A stretch of 64,000 nucleotides of DNA, from positions 26,375,160-26,439,159 of the forward strand of contig NC_052518.1 in assembly GCF_014356525.2 (NCBI RefSeq). The letters are read 5' to 3'. The notes beneath the pieces were generated by a model that worked only from the letters and a program-made list of their open reading frames with translations, ran no database searches and had not been told where the DNA came from. The translations under genes were made by a program, and so were the position numbers. This DNA comes from Nilaparvata lugens. Its lineage: Eukaryota > Arthropoda > Insecta > Hemiptera > Delphacidae. Position 1 is the stretch's first letter; each line of letters starts with the position of its first letter. Shown here in pieces: positions 1-11,050 of the stretch.

Positions 1-288
1 CTCTGTCTCCACTTCCCCCTCCTCCCGCAAGAGAGGCATGATCGAGCTGTCCTCCTCCTCTTCCGGCACATGTTTCTGTTGAAAAATATTTCATTAGACT
101 CTTATTTGTTTCAGGTTTTCCATCATCAAATCATACGAGAGAGAGAGAGAGAGAGAACTTGCTCAACAGATTCACTACTCAAAACTGAAAGTAAGAAATA
201 ACTCGGAAATTCTCCGATTACTTTAACATAACTCAATTCAAATTGCTAGATAATTGACTCGAAAAATTTTTCAGCTCATTACAATCAA

Positions 289-700
289 CTATGCATGTGA
301 TCAGATTTTTCATTATTCGAATCAGTAATTTGATATTAAAGTTATTGCAGAAAACATCAATATTTCAGTTCATTACAATCAACTATGCATGTGATCGGAT
401 TTTTCATAATTCAAATAACAATGTATTATTCGAATCAATATTTCAGATCATTACATGCACATTTTTATCAACAATAATTTTGTTTCACACGAAATATTAT
501 AACAGTTTATGCATGTGATCGGATTTTTCATAATTCAAATAACAATGTATTATTCGAATCAATATTTCAGTTCATTACATGCTCATTTTTATCAACAATA
601 ATTTTGTTTCACACAAAATATTATAAACAGTTTATGCATGTGATCAGATTTTTCATAATTCAAATAACAATGTATTATTCGAATCAGTAATTTGATATAG
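289..700. repeat. Imperfect tandem repeats inside the intron of the copy A spliced gene
   Basis: About four imperfect copies, roughly 90-130 bp apart, of a unit containing TTTATGCATGTGATCGG, AATAACAATGTATTATTCG and CAATATTTCAGTTCATTAC. Apparent ORFs here are repeat by-products. The intron of copy B also carries tandem repeats, but of a different sequence, so repeat expansion in this intron has happened independently in both copies. Confidence 0.75.
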
Positions 701-1021
701 TAAGTAATATATAAGTATTAATGATATATAAGTAATAACTCGGAAATTGTCCGATTACTTTAACATAACTCAATTCAAATTGCTAGATAATTGAATTGTT
801 TCAGTATAATCTTTCATGCAACATATTTGAATTTGTTATTGAAATTACTAAAACATGTTTATTTTGAATTTTTATCCAAATTTCAATGCAACCATCATGA
901 AAATTTATCTGTGTTCGGATTGTTTTGATAGCACAATTAGAAGTCAAGCTCAGTCTTGACTTCGCTCACAGTATAAGAATCAGTAATTTCATAGTTCAAT
1001 TCATTCAAATAAACATAGACT

Positions 1022-1107
1022 TGTAATGTGCACAAAAGATTTTATCCATTGGAAATTAGTTTTAAAAAAACTAATTCACATTTTATAAAGATTTTGTGCA
1101 CATTACA
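1022..1107. other. Perfect 16-bp inverted repeat just inside the intron
   Basis: Arms 1022-1037 (TGTAATGTGCACAAAA) and 1092-1107 are exact reverse complements separated by 54 bases, immediately downstream (minus strand) of the exon 1 donor. A similar hairpin lies at the same place in copy B (42995-43044). Confidence 0.7.
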
Positions 1108-1513
1108 TGTTAATACAATAATAATATTTCTTCAAGCTAACCTTTTATTGAGTGAGCACGGCCTCGTCCTCGAAAACTAGCCTCCTCTTCACCGGCTGCT
1201 TGCTGGGTTGAGTTGACAGCACCGCTCGTCGCGGCGCCCAGGTAGCCGGTGTAGATTGTGGCAGAGGACTGTCCGGAATCACGATCTCCTCACCCCTCTC
1301 TCGTTGAACGAAGATTCCCTGTCTCTTCAGGGGTGAGGCGGAGGAGGAGGCGGCGGAGACAGCGGAGGCGGCAGCTGTGGCAGCGGAGGTGGCAGCCGAG
1401 CTGCAAGCTTTCTGCTGCTGCTTCTGCTGCTGCTGCTGCTGCCAGTAGTTGAGCTGCTGCTCTGTTGGTGGGCTGTCTGGTATGATGAAGCTTGAAGATG
1501 ATGATGAATCCAT

Positions 1514-2049
1514 TGTGTAGATGATGATTAGGGAGAAGTTCACGTAGGGTATATAAGTTCACTTAACTCTTCTCTAACGTAAATGGTGATTTTCCTCTGA
1601 GGCAACTGATTTTATACCAAGTCGTTTCTCTGTCTGTTGCAGGCTTGTACGAGTGAGAGAGAGCATACGAGGGGGCGTGTGCAATTGGAGCATGCTGTAC
1701 TCAACTCCCCAGAGGTTTACCAGCAGCACAACGCTGACATTCAATTGTAAGTAAGTATAATCCGTTACATTCTGATATTTTTGAAATAACACTTACTTAT
1801 TGATTTCTAATATTTGGTTGCAGTTATTAAATATTTCATTGTTTTCACAGCATTTTCTCACCTCTCAACTTGAGTTCCAGACCTCATAACCAGTTGAGCT
1901 CTCATCGAGGGAACACACCTGAGAGGAATCAATCTGAAAGGAAGCTAGAGCTGAGAGGAATCAATCATACCATAGCCACCTACACAGTCAAGGAGATTCA
2001 CACAGCATCAACCAGTACATGTAAGTACATTTTTACTTTGATTTTATCC
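1514..2049. other. Intergenic region of copy A; the 162-aa gene of copy B is missing
   Basis: The part next to exon 1 matches copy B around 42560-42600, and 1820-1990 matches the reverse complement of about 41280-41420. The copy B interval between them, including the 162-aa ORF at 41637-42125 and its flanks, is absent and replaced by about 200 bases I do not recognise. No gene is visible. Confidence 0.6.
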
Positions 2050-2130
2050 TCTGTGGAGGAGAGGAAAATTGTCCTCGGAGGACAATTTTTGTCCTCGGAG
2101 GACAGTTTTTGTCCTCGGAGGATAAAAAAC
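2050..2130. repeat. Short array of TCCTCGGAGGA palindromes (copy A)
   Basis: Three to four copies of the GTCCTCGGAGGAC palindrome at about 20-base spacing with T-rich spacers, just beyond the 3' end of the BIR pseudogene. The same arrangement with more copies is at 40978-41160. Confidence 0.8.
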
Positions 2131-2133
2131 CTT

Positions 2134-2801
2134 CTACAATATACTGCATGCATGCGATTTTACCTCATCTTTACGATACCCTATATCCGGAACATCCAAC
2201 CCCCGCTCTTCTTTCTCACACTCTTCATATAAACAAAACGGTAAATGAATTACTTTTTCAAATGGATTTTCGATAATATATTTGCAATAGACACATTGCG
2301 GATAGAATGGATTTTTATGTAAGAAATAACCATTTCTCGCAAAATACTCTGCTTTATTGGATAATGATTTACAAAAGTCACAATGTAGATGATGCTTTTC
2401 AAAATACTCTCCTTGAACGGACGAATCTTCTACACGATTAAAAGTTAAATATCTTTCTTCATATTCTCGTAGAATATTATTATCGAAATTCTCCTCTTCA
2501 ATTGTTATATTATCTTTCCTTCTACAGTTCGGACTGCAGCTTGCATGTTCTATTGCTGGTATGTCACTTTCTTCCCATTTTCCCAAACAAATTGAACAAA
2601 ATACACATCACACAATGTCTGGTGCAGATGAGAATATAAATCCCTCTTTCACCATGTTTTCCGCAGACAAATGCGGAGAAGATTTCGACCATCTTTTATC
2701 AAAAGATAATAATCTTAATCTTTCATACAACATTATGTGATCTTGAGATATCAATTTCACACACAGCCTTCTTCTACCAATGCCAATTCACAACTAAACA
2801 T
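2134..2801 (-). pseudogene. BIR-domain (IAP-like) protein, copy A, broken
   Basis: This is the counterpart of the intact gene at 40309-40977. The ATG would be at 2801-2799. The BIR core is interrupted by an in-frame TGA directly before the first zinc-binding Cys pair, where copy B has CGA (Arg): a C-to-T change at a CpG. Downstream the frame is open for 150 codons, from a Met in the middle of the BIR to the same SHACSIL end as copy B. An internal start could only yield a protein lacking the first Cys pair. It is divergent from PolB with 58 bases between the two start codons. Confidence 0.85.
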
Positions 2802-2859
2802 GCTGTTGTACTCTATCTCATCCTGATCGTTATTCTTTTGTTTTTCAGAATCTAACATC

Positions 2860-5800
2860 ATGCCGAGGGAACGCAGACTACACGGTGTCAATTCCGCAGT
2901 GGTGCGTCATCGCATAACCATCAACGATCCCGAGGAAATCAGTATTGAAAACGTGCTCGAGAGATCGAAACGCCGCATTTTCGATATAATTGGGGAGCAC
3001 GCAGCACACCATGATGCCAACGTGAAGTGGTTCATCGTGCTGAATGTTTTGCTGTATAAATTAGTGGTGATGGATGATGAGGTTAGCGACACTGTCTCAT
3101 CTCTAATAAATCTTCATAGTTACTCCAACATAGCGCTAAACGTGCTTGAGAACTATGAAGATTTTAACGAACATTTCATGTTGGCCGTGAGAAAAATCAT
3201 GTCATCATTTGACAACTTTGTTCGACACGGCAGCGGTTGGGTTTTGAAGAAAATTGAGTCACTGGATGTAAACGTGATTAAATTTAATCCAATCTTCACA
3301 TCCAGTTTCATTCAAACACCGCAATTTCTTAAAAACAAAAATTGTATTATAAATGTCAAAAATCTCTCTGACGAAAAATGCTTTTTATGGTCAGTGCTCG
3401 CGTATTTCCATCAGAAGCCAAGGAACTCCAACTTGAGTGTAAAGTATTTGAGCAAGTTTGCTCACACACTTAATACGCGAGGTGTAAATTTCCCGGTGAC
3501 GACACGCGATATTAAGAAATTTGAAATGCTAAATCCGGATATTGCAATTCACGTCATCGCGTATGACAACAAAAAGTTTTTCCCCTACCGCACAAGCATT
3601 TTCCGCACTCGTAAGCACCAAATTAGCCTTTTAATGCTAAAAGCCGATGCAGGAAAAACTCATTTCTGTTTAGTTAATACCGCGAACGGGAAAAACGGGC
3701 TATCGCGTCTTCTCTCCCACCTTTCAAAATGCAACAGTCAAGTACACATTTGCAATTTTTGTTTCCATAGATTTACATCGAAGACATCTAAAAATTGTGA
3801 TGGCAAAGCAAATTTGATGAAACATGAAGAGCTTTGTTCCAAGTTTCAATCACAGCGAGTTTCATATCCTAAACGCGGAGAGACAATTAAATTCAAGAAA
3901 CTAAGCGCTACGTTGAAGAAAAAGTACATCATTTACGCGGATTTAGAAACTTATGTTGTTTATATCGATAATAATGGAGATGATGATGAATCCGATTGGG
4001 ATGAAATCAACCATAGCTATACAAAGAAAACAGCACGACATATTCCCTGCGGCTATTGTTTTGTTGTTATCGATGTGAACGGGGAAATCGCCTATGGACC
4101 TACGGACCTGTACTCCATAGATTGAGTAATTTAGATGAAAAAATCATGGAGAAATTTCTTCAGGAAATTACAGATCTCTGTGACATTTTGTATGAGGATA
4201 TGAAACGAGAAATTCCAATGCAAGCTTTATCCGAAAGTCAAGAGCACGAATTTTAAAATTCGGTAAACTGCAGGCTTTGTGCTGAACCGTTTTTAGACAC
4301 CGATATTAAATGTCGTCACCACGCGCACGAAACCGGAAATTACCTATGTGCGGCACACGTTTCTTGTAATTTATCGGCTCGTACTCCAGAGTACATTTCG
4401 TGTTATTTTCACAATTTCTCCGGGTTTGATTCACATTTTATTCTGAAAGCACTTGGTAAATGTAAAAAAGAAATTTCCTGCATCGCAAATACGTCAGAGA
4501 GATTTTTGACACTTTCAGTAGGCAAAATTAAATTTTTAGATTCCTACAAGTTTATGTCTGAATCCTTGGAAGTATTGGTGCGTAATTTGGTGCAAAGTAC
4601 AGACATGGAAAAGAAATTTGAACGTTTATTTTCAGTATTTCATGACCCCCCACGCGAACACAGACAACTCTTGTTGAAAAAAGGAATATATCCTTACTCA
4701 TACATGAGTTGTCCCGAAAAATTCGCGGAAACATCGCTTCCTCCCATCGAATGTTTTCATAATGATTTAACTGATACACCTCTGTCTCGCGAAGAATATG
4801 AGCATGCGCAAAGAGTGTTCTCAACATTCAAGCTGAAATCACTCGGTGAATATCACGATTTCTATTTATGTTTGGATGTGATGCTATTAGCGGAAGTTTT
4901 TGAATCCATGAGGTCTACGCTTTTCAGCTTATACGGCCTTGATGTCACCCATTTTCTTTCCCTCGCTCACTTTACCTGGAATTGTATGCTGAAACACACT
5001 AAAGTCGAACTAGAATTGATTACTCATCCTGACATGCATCTTATGTTTGAGGCACGGATGAGGGGTGGGGTGTCATTCATCGGTAAACGTTATTGTGAAG
5101 CGAATAACAAACATCTACCCGAAACATACGACCCTTCAAAACCAAGTAATTATCTCCTTTATATCGATGCAAACAGTTTATACTCGGAAGCTATGAGCCG
5201 AAGCTTACCTGTTAGAAATTTCAAATTCCTCTCAGAGGAAGAAATTTCTAAGCTTGATCTCGCGAATTTGGACAGCAATTCAGAAACCGGATATATAATA
5301 GAATGTGATCTCAAGTACCCTCAAGAGTTACATGATAAGCACACCAGCTTCCCACTCGCACCTCTCCACCAAACACCGCTGTGCGAATTGCTGTCAAACT
5401 ACCAAACAAATGAGAACGGTCAAACTGGAACCAAAAAGCTCATGAACACACTTTTCGACCGTGAAAAGTACATTGTTCACTACGTCAATTTAAAGCTCTA
5501 CCTTCAGCTCGGCTTGCAATTATTGAAAGTGCATCGCGTCATTAGCTTTTCCCAATCTCCCTGGCTGAAAAGCTACATAGACTTCAATATCCGGAATAGA
5601 CAGAACGCGAAAAATAAATTTGAAATATCCTTCTTTAAGGCCTGTTGCAAATCTAATCTTCAGGAAAACAATTCAATCTAGTCGTAAGCAAATCAATGTT
5701 AAAATTATCACGGATGAAAAACAGTTAGATAAGTACATTTCAAATCCACTATGTAAACGCTGGCAAATAATTAGTCCGAACGTGATCGCGGTTTTCTCTC

Positions 5801-6434
5801 GCAAGTTGGAACTAAAAATGAACAAGCCTGTCTATTCCGGCTTTTCCGTACTGGAGTTGAGTAAATTCCATATGTACGATTTTTTCTATTGCAAATTACA
5901 AAAAATTATACCGTGGGACCATATAGAACTCTGTATGACTGATACAGATAGTTTTCTTCTAAACGTAAAAGTCGAAGACGTGTATCAGTTGATTAAAGAA
6001 AATTGAGCTCTTTCGACACTAGAAATTACCCTCCTTACCACCCATGCTTTTCCATGGAGAGAAATAAAGTTGTAGGAAAGTTCAAGGATGAGACTGCCTC
6101 AAAACCTGTCCATAGATTTGTAGGGCTTCGATCCAAAGTTTACTCATATTTAGTATGTAACGAGAATGAAGAACCTGTAAATAAATGTGTAGCAAAGGGT
6201 GTACAGACCAGAGTGAAATGTAGAAAACTTAATTTTAATTTATATAAGAAATCGCTGATTGAACGTTGTGAACACATTGAAAAATTTAATATGATGAGGT
6301 CCTATAATCACACCATGTATCAGATTGAGTGTGCAAAAATCTGTTTGAGTCCTTATGACGATAAGAGATATATTTCTGAGAATGGTGTTGACACTTTACC
6401 TTTCGGACATTATAGAGTGCCAACTCTGAACTGA
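2860..6434 (+). pseudogene. POLB: Protein-primed family B DNA polymerase, copy A, broken
   Basis: Homologous along its whole length to the intact 1188-residue polymerase at 36696-40262. I see at least four lesions: an 8-base tandem duplication near 4095 (TATGGACC/TACGGACC) shifting the frame, a CAA-to-TAA nonsense change at about 4254, a one-base gain near 5650 in the motif B region (KACC then frameshift), and a frameshift at about 6003 after KEN. Exonuclease motifs (YADLETYV, FSGFDSHFIL, YLCLD), polymerase motif A (DANSLYSE) and motif C (TDTDSF) are still readable in separate frames. The start ATG at 2860 follows a conserved TTTTTCAG tract, as in copy B. Confidence 0.93.
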
Positions 6435-6489
6435 TTGCTCAGTATGTCCTATGACAAGCATCCATCACCACTGATTTCGAGTTGTAAAT

Positions 6490-7442
6490 ATGAATATTAT
6501 TAGATCTAAGATAGCATTAGAACTTCATAGTGTACCACGTGTTAACTATCCCACTCGCAAATATGAGTTGAAAAGTGAAAAAGACTTGCTTCAAGCCGAT
6601 CTCATTGAGATGACCAGTTTATCACATTTTAATAAAGGTTATAGGTATATCTTAGCTGTTATTAATTGTTTTTCAAAATTCGCATATTGTGTACAATAAA
6701 AGACAAGACAAGTCAATCTGTATTTGATGCGCTCGAGCCAATTATTCCTAAAAATAAGGGAGTTAAGTTGTTTCAATCAGATCAGGGAACAGAATTCTTT
6801 AATTCAAAAGTTAAAGCGTTATTAGATAGATACAGTATTAAACATTATCATGTTTTTACCGATAAGAAAGCCTCCATAGTTGAAAGGTTTAATAGAACAA
6901 TTAAAGCAAAAATTTATAGATATTTAACTGAGCATGGAACCAAAAACTGGATATCAGAGCTAGACAGTTTGGTTCGTGATTATAATGCAACAATGCACAC
7001 TTCAATTAGAATGAAACCTAAAGATGTGAGGAAGAAAGATCGTAATCATGTTTTAATGTCTTTGAATTCTGCATTCAATAGACGATATAAATTGAAAAAT
7101 TCAAAACCAAAATTTAAGCTAGGAGATGTTGTACGAATCTCAAAGAAAAGAGTTCTTTTCGATAAATCTAATAACATAAATTGGAGAGCAGAGTATTTTG
7201 TAATTCATTCTATATTTCCTTCTCACACTGTAACATATAGCTTGCGAGATCTAAACGGAGAAGTAATTAGTGGTAGGTTTTATGGAGAAGAAATTAAAAA
7301 AACAGAATTAAACGAATCGGAGAGACAAGTATATCTGATTGAAAAAATATTAAAGCATGACAAAAAAGGATTGTATGTTAAGTGGATTGGATTTTCAACG
7401 CCTAGTTATATTAGTAGTAGTCAACTATTACATGAAAAATAA
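6490..7442 (+). pseudogene. INT: Retrovirus-like integrase, copy A, frameshifted
   Basis: Corresponds to the intact integrase at 35681-36634. The first 69 codons are open from the ATG at 6490, then one base is lost near 6695 (TGTGTAC then AATAAAAG; copy B has TGTGTACCATTAAAAG). The remainder is open in another frame to 7442 and keeps the second Asp (QSDQGTEF), the catalytic Glu (SIVERFNRT) and a short C-terminal chromodomain-like tail (YLIEKILKHDKKGLYVKW). The first Asp (QADLIEM) lies before the break. Confidence 0.9.
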
Positions 7443-7746
7443 TCTATTGTAATATATTCAGTGTAAATAAGATTTGGTGTAAATATATATAGCTCTTTAT
7501 CCTTCAAAAAACGCTTCTCATTTCAATCCAAAGATTCGTAATTTGCTAAGGGAACAGATGCATTCAAGAGGGTGCGGGAAAGAGAGGGAACGATATGTTG
7601 AAGTGAGCTATCAGTGGGGGAGCGAGCGAACGCCTGCCGCTGTGATAAGCTATACACAGCCTCCTCCTCCTCCTCCTCCCCCTCACTGATAACTTACGAA
7701 AAATGATTAGTTCCTTATCAGATCACGTGCTGCACACGTGTCTAAC
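7443..7746. promoter_or_regulatory. Integrase-ATPase intergenic region, copy A
   Basis: No gene. It contains a GA-rich tract, a CTC-triplet tract (about 7663-7685), TGATAA/TTATCA motifs and CACGTG-like boxes just before the ATPase ATG. The TTATCAGAT and CACGTG parts are also present upstream of the copy B ATPase, so this is the probable ATPase promoter. There is no 36-bp array here, unlike copy B. Confidence 0.45.
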
Positions 7747-8424
7747 ATGATCCCGATAGTAAATTTCAACAATGTTATAAGAGAGAAAGAAATGCCAACA
7801 TGGTGTAAAAATGGTAAGTTGTTACCTCATAATGCGAGGATCCTTATAATAGGCTCTTCAGGCTGTGGCAAGACCAATTTGCTATTTAATTTAATTTTTT
7901 CAAAGAATGGGTTGAGATTTAAAACTATATACTTGCATACGAAGAGCGAGTATCAAGATAAGTACTTGTTTTTGAGAAAAGTCTTTTCAAAAATGAAAGA
8001 TGTTGAATTTCATATAAACAGCAATTGCGAATCTATACCTCACCCGAACAAAATATCACAATATTCTTTAGTAATATTCGATGACTTCCAACTTAATCAT
8101 GTACCTCAAATAAGAGAATATTTTACTATGGGACGACATCGTAATATTGACACTGCATATTTAATTCAGAGTTATGGAGCTACACAGAAACATTTCACTA
8201 GGGACAATGCAAATATGATTATAATCTTCAAGATAGATTTATTGAGTCTGAAATTAATTCACAGAGATCATGTTGGAGGAGATATTTCTTATAAAGATTT
8301 CGTTAAACTTTGTCATAAAGTTTGGAATCGTAAACCTCATAATCTTGTAACTATTATGAGCGAGTGTGGAATTAATAGCGGCAAGTATCAAGATTCGCTC
8401 GATACGTTTCTTACCGTTCAGTAG
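7747..8424 (+). CDS. ATP: FtsK/HerA-type DNA packaging ATPase, intact (copy A)
   Basis: 225 residues from the ATG at 7747 (MIPIVNFNN). Walker A is GSSGCGKT at about residues 36-43 and Walker B is LVIFDDF at about 107-113, followed by GRHRNIDTAYLIQSY with a sensor-like Gln. Length and motif order fit the genome-packaging ATPases of Polintons and related dsDNA viruses (A32-like), which drive DNA into preformed capsids. This copy is open throughout, whereas the copy B version has a one-base deletion. It lies downstream of the integrase pseudogene and 21 bases before the next gene, all in one direction. If expressed, it could in principle act in trans for copy B; that is inference. Confidence 0.9.
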   Translation: MIPIVNFNNVIREKEMPTWCKNGKLLPHNARILIIGSSGCGKTNLLFNLIFSKNGLRFKTIYLHTKSEYQDKYLFLRKVFSKMKDVEFHINSNCESIPHPNKISQYSLVIFDDFQLNHVPQIREYFTMGRHRNIDTAYLIQSYGATQKHFTRDNANMIIIFKIDLLSLKLIHRDHVGGDISYKDFVKLCHKVWNRKPHNLVTIMSECGINSGKYQDSLDTFLTVQ

Positions 8425-8445
8425 AGATTAATTCTTTGTGCAGTC

Positions 8446-9354
8446 ATGTTGTCTAAAACACGCAGCAGGAAGCTGAATAGAAAGAACGTTGGTTTAATCG
8501 AAAAGATTAAGAAATTGAGAAAAGTAATCAGCAACAAGCATAAAAGCTTAGTTAATTTTGAAAAACGATTGGAGGAATACAATAGGAAAGCGCTCTTGCC
8601 GTTGATAGAGCCCATAATTGAACTGGGAAAAAACAAATCTAGTTTTCACTCTGGTGTAAAAAAGGAAGAGCCAAAAGAGGAGAGTATGGAGATTGGTGAT
8701 GAACAGTCAAGTTATGATAAAAGCTATGAGAGTTCAACAGACAATCTTTTAAGCTTGACCAAATTTGAAAACAGTTTACTTGGTTCTAGTAAAAACGATG
8801 ATGTGCTGTCACAATATCTAAAAACGTTTCATGCAGAAAAATTGAATAATTCAATTAGTTATGGAATTTCATACAATTCTAAAGATGACGTGTATTATAT
8901 TGGAAATCAGCAAGTAATATTCGACGATGGTTATATAGATATTAATAATGAAAGATTTCGTTTAACACACGGTCTATTTGAGTTATTATTCAGTTCAAGA
9001 CCAAATTCGAATCTTTATAATCAGAGAGATCTGGATAAGTATAAAAAAATCTTAACACTTACAGGCATACATTTAGATCGAAGAGGGTATGTTAAAAGAA
9101 ATCAGGGAATTAAATCGCAAATGAATCAGAAGTTATTTCCCAGTAGAAAAATTAGTAAAAAGAAGGGATGGGGTTTATTGAAATTTGCAAAAAATAATTC
9201 TCATGATAGAATTTATCAATACTTTGATAATTTTGACGAATTAGTGGAAAGATTAAATTTACTCTATTCCTCAAAAGCTTCTGGCAACACTGGACATGAT
9301 GTTGAGATTGCATCTATAATTGAAGAGCTAAAAGAAGCAAACCTAATTGTTTAG
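8446..9354 (+). CDS. Conserved Polinton protein of unknown function (302 aa, copy A)
   Basis: 302 residues. The N-terminal third is lysine-rich with heptad-like spacing (KKLRKVISNKHKSLVNFEKR), then an acidic/Ser linker, then a compact domain at about residues 130-235 with the pattern YGISYNSKDDVYYIGNQQVIF, RLTHGLFELL, YNQRDLDKYKKILTLT. That pattern (YGIxY, IGxxxI, GLxELL, DLxxYKxIL) recurs in animal Maverick proteins and resembles what I remember as DUF8207; I did not search it. About 90% similar to its copy B counterpart at 32125-33030, with selection-like conservation of the C-terminal half. Catalytic function unknown; a virion or morphogenesis role is only a guess. Confidence 0.75.
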   Translation: MLSKTRSRKLNRKNVGLIEKIKKLRKVISNKHKSLVNFEKRLEEYNRKALLPLIEPIIELGKNKSSFHSGVKKEEPKEESMEIGDEQSSYDKSYESSTDNLLSLTKFENSLLGSSKNDDVLSQYLKTFHAEKLNNSISYGISYNSKDDVYYIGNQQVIFDDGYIDINNERFRLTHGLFELLFSSRPNSNLYNQRDLDKYKKILTLTGIHLDRRGYVKRNQGIKSQMNQKLFPSRKISKKKGWGLLKFAKNNSHDRIYQYFDNFDELVERLNLLYSSKASGNTGHDVEIASIIEELKEANLIV

Positions 9355-9358
9355 TGTT

Positions 9359-10393
9359 ATGGTGACTCTGCATCGATTCAGTCGAATTGATACACCTAGT
9401 GCTGGGGCTGCTGTTGCTAATCTTACGTGTGATATTGACTCGATAACGCAGAAAATAATCGAATCGATAAATCAACAAGGAATCAGCGAAGCTGTGAAAT
9501 TTTATTTAGATTCGCAAATAACCAAACTCGTTTCGGAAAATACAAAGAATATTGGAGTGAGCATAATTGAAAGAGAACATATTCTAAGTACATTACAAAA
9601 TTTTAGTGCTAATATTGATAAAGCTATTGCAGAGAGAACTCTAACTTTAGAATCTGCTCTAGGAGAAGTGAAAACTTTAACAGACAGCTTTTCATCCCAG
9701 TTGGTGAGTATTAACAACAATAAAGTTGATAAAGCTTATTTAGATGAGAAATTAAAAGCCATATCAGATAAAATTAAGAATTTGGAGGTGCTGGACAGAA
9801 ACTATCTCAATACTAAATTAAAACAGCTTAGTACAGGAATTTTTACTAAAGTAAATGAAACACAGCCATCGCCAATTGATAAGCAATATTTAGAAACTGT
9901 TTTGCAGAAATTGACTAGTTCTTCATTAACAAAGGAAGAGTTTGAAAAACGATTATCTAAAATGGCGAGTGCAATAAAAGCTAATATTATGGACGGTATT
10001 GAACAATTCATTACAAAAGATGCCATTGCTATTCTGATTAATCAAATTGCAGAAAAGTATGCAACTAAAAATGATATTGGAGATTTTATTAAGAAAAACG
10101 AGATGGAAGTCGTTGTGAAAAGCGTTCGTGATGAAATAGCTGAGGGAATTAAAAATTCGGAAGAGGGCACTGTCATGAGACTGCAGTGTTCGGCTCCATT
10201 CATAGATTATCTTAATTTATTCATACACAGGATAGCACATGATATCGTGTCCTCATATGCCCGGGTTAGTTTTCATATGAACTGGATAGAGGCCAAAGAA
10301 CACAACCTTTCCAAAAATCAGGTAGCCGAAATAATTACAACTAAAATGGGGTTAGCACAGTACAAAGGGGTCGTATTAACTCCGAAAACATAA
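9359..10393 (+). CDS. Predicted coiled-coil protein, possible fibre or scaffold (344 aa, copy A)
   Basis: 344 residues from the ATG at 9359, 4 bases after the preceding stop. Residues about 20-260 are rich in I/L/K/E/N/D with repeated heptads, for example DSQITKLVSENTKNIG, ERTLTLESALGEVKTLTDS, YLDEKLKAISDKIKNLE and YLNTKLKQLS. Three or four K-YL-(x)3-L segments look like a repeated module. The C-terminal 80 residues form a distinct block (MRLQCSAPFIDYLNLF ... FHMNWIEAK). The architecture resembles long trimeric fibres or scaffolds, but I do not recognise the family. Intact in both copies. Confidence 0.7.
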   Translation: MVTLHRFSRIDTPSAGAAVANLTCDIDSITQKIIESINQQGISEAVKFYLDSQITKLVSENTKNIGVSIIEREHILSTLQNFSANIDKAIAERTLTLESALGEVKTLTDSFSSQLVSINNNKVDKAYLDEKLKAISDKIKNLEVLDRNYLNTKLKQLSTGIFTKVNETQPSPIDKQYLETVLQKLTSSSLTKEEFEKRLSKMASAIKANIMDGIEQFITKDAIAILINQIAEKYATKNDIGDFIKKNEMEVVVKSVRDEIAEGIKNSEEGTVMRLQCSAPFIDYLNLFIHRIAHDIVSSYARVSFHMNWIEAKEHNLSKNQVAEIITTKMGLAQYKGVVLTPKT

Positions 10394-11050
10394 AATCTCA
10401 AAAAGACTGGTAAGCGGTGTAACGCATAGCTGCAAAGATCAGAGTGCAGATCATGGTTTCACTTTAATCTGGCAGTAGAGTACGCTTGATCAAAGGAGAG
10501 TTTAGAAAGGTGTTGTTTGAATTCTCCTTCTCTAGCCTTTCGTAACGCAAAGATCGCTGCGCAGAGAGAAGCATATGGTTTCACTTAAATCTGACAGTAT
10601 AGGAACGGTCGATCAAAATGGAACTTAGTTAGTCGTTGTCTGTATTCTTGCTTCACTCGCCTTTTGTAATAGAGAATAGCAAAAAAGGAATTTAGAAGGA
10701 AGGGTGCCAGTAAGAGATGGAGTGAGTAGAAGAAGGAGAGAGCAGATGTGCCATCTGGCTAGACGGGCGAGTTGCGCAATCTCCGACTGCTGCTTGTGAG
10801 AGACAGAGAAAGGAGGCTCTCTAAAACCTTGAGCCGAGCGCTGGCTTGTGCTAGCCATTAAGTGTTTGTCATCATCATGATAAGGAAAGTGGGGGGGCGT
10901 AGCACGCGTTCTTATCGTATCCATTAAGTTAATACCATCAACATGTTGATAAGGAAATTGGGGGGCGTAGCACGCGATGTACTTTCATTAAGGACACAAA
11001 GACACACACTTGTCACTTGCCTCTAATCTCTCAAGCTAATAAGATCAAAA
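10394..11050. promoter_or_regulatory. Non-coding region with terminal-type sub-repeats, copy A
   Basis: No gene. Contains two or three short blocks related to the terminal sub-repeat (TTCACTTTAATCTGGCAGTAG at 10450, TTCACTTAAATCTGACAGTAT at 10576) and two copies of GATAAGGAAA(G/T)TGGGGGG(G)CGTAGCACGCG near 10881 and 10949. Possibly the promoter of the following 106-aa ORF. Confidence 0.5.

Larger units (their letters stand above)
1..1513 (-). pseudogene. Spliced early-type protein, copy A (exon 1 1142-1513, exon 2 from 75 leftward, partial)
   Basis: This is the counterpart of the two-exon gene at 42622-44197. Exon 1 starts at the ATG at 1513-1511 and carries a Ser run, FIIPDSPP, a Gln/Ala-rich low-complexity stretch, a second VIPDSP, a TWAPRRAVL block and the basic PVKRRLVFED motif. 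The donor GTTAGC begins at 1141 (minus) and the acceptor TTTTTCAACAG ends at 76; exon 2 (75 to beyond the window) starts with a KHVPEEEEDSS-like sequence matching KRMLDEDSS of copy B. A TAA codon at 1147-1145 sits one codon before the donor where copy B has TCA, so the spliced product would stop at the end of exon 1. This is inferred to be a pseudogene or a truncated single-exon form. Confidence 0.7.

Noticed and set aside
1258..1562. Arg-rich and His/Ala-rich ORFs overlapping exon 1 of copy A
   Set aside because: Other-frame shadows of the Gln/Ala-rich coding stretch.
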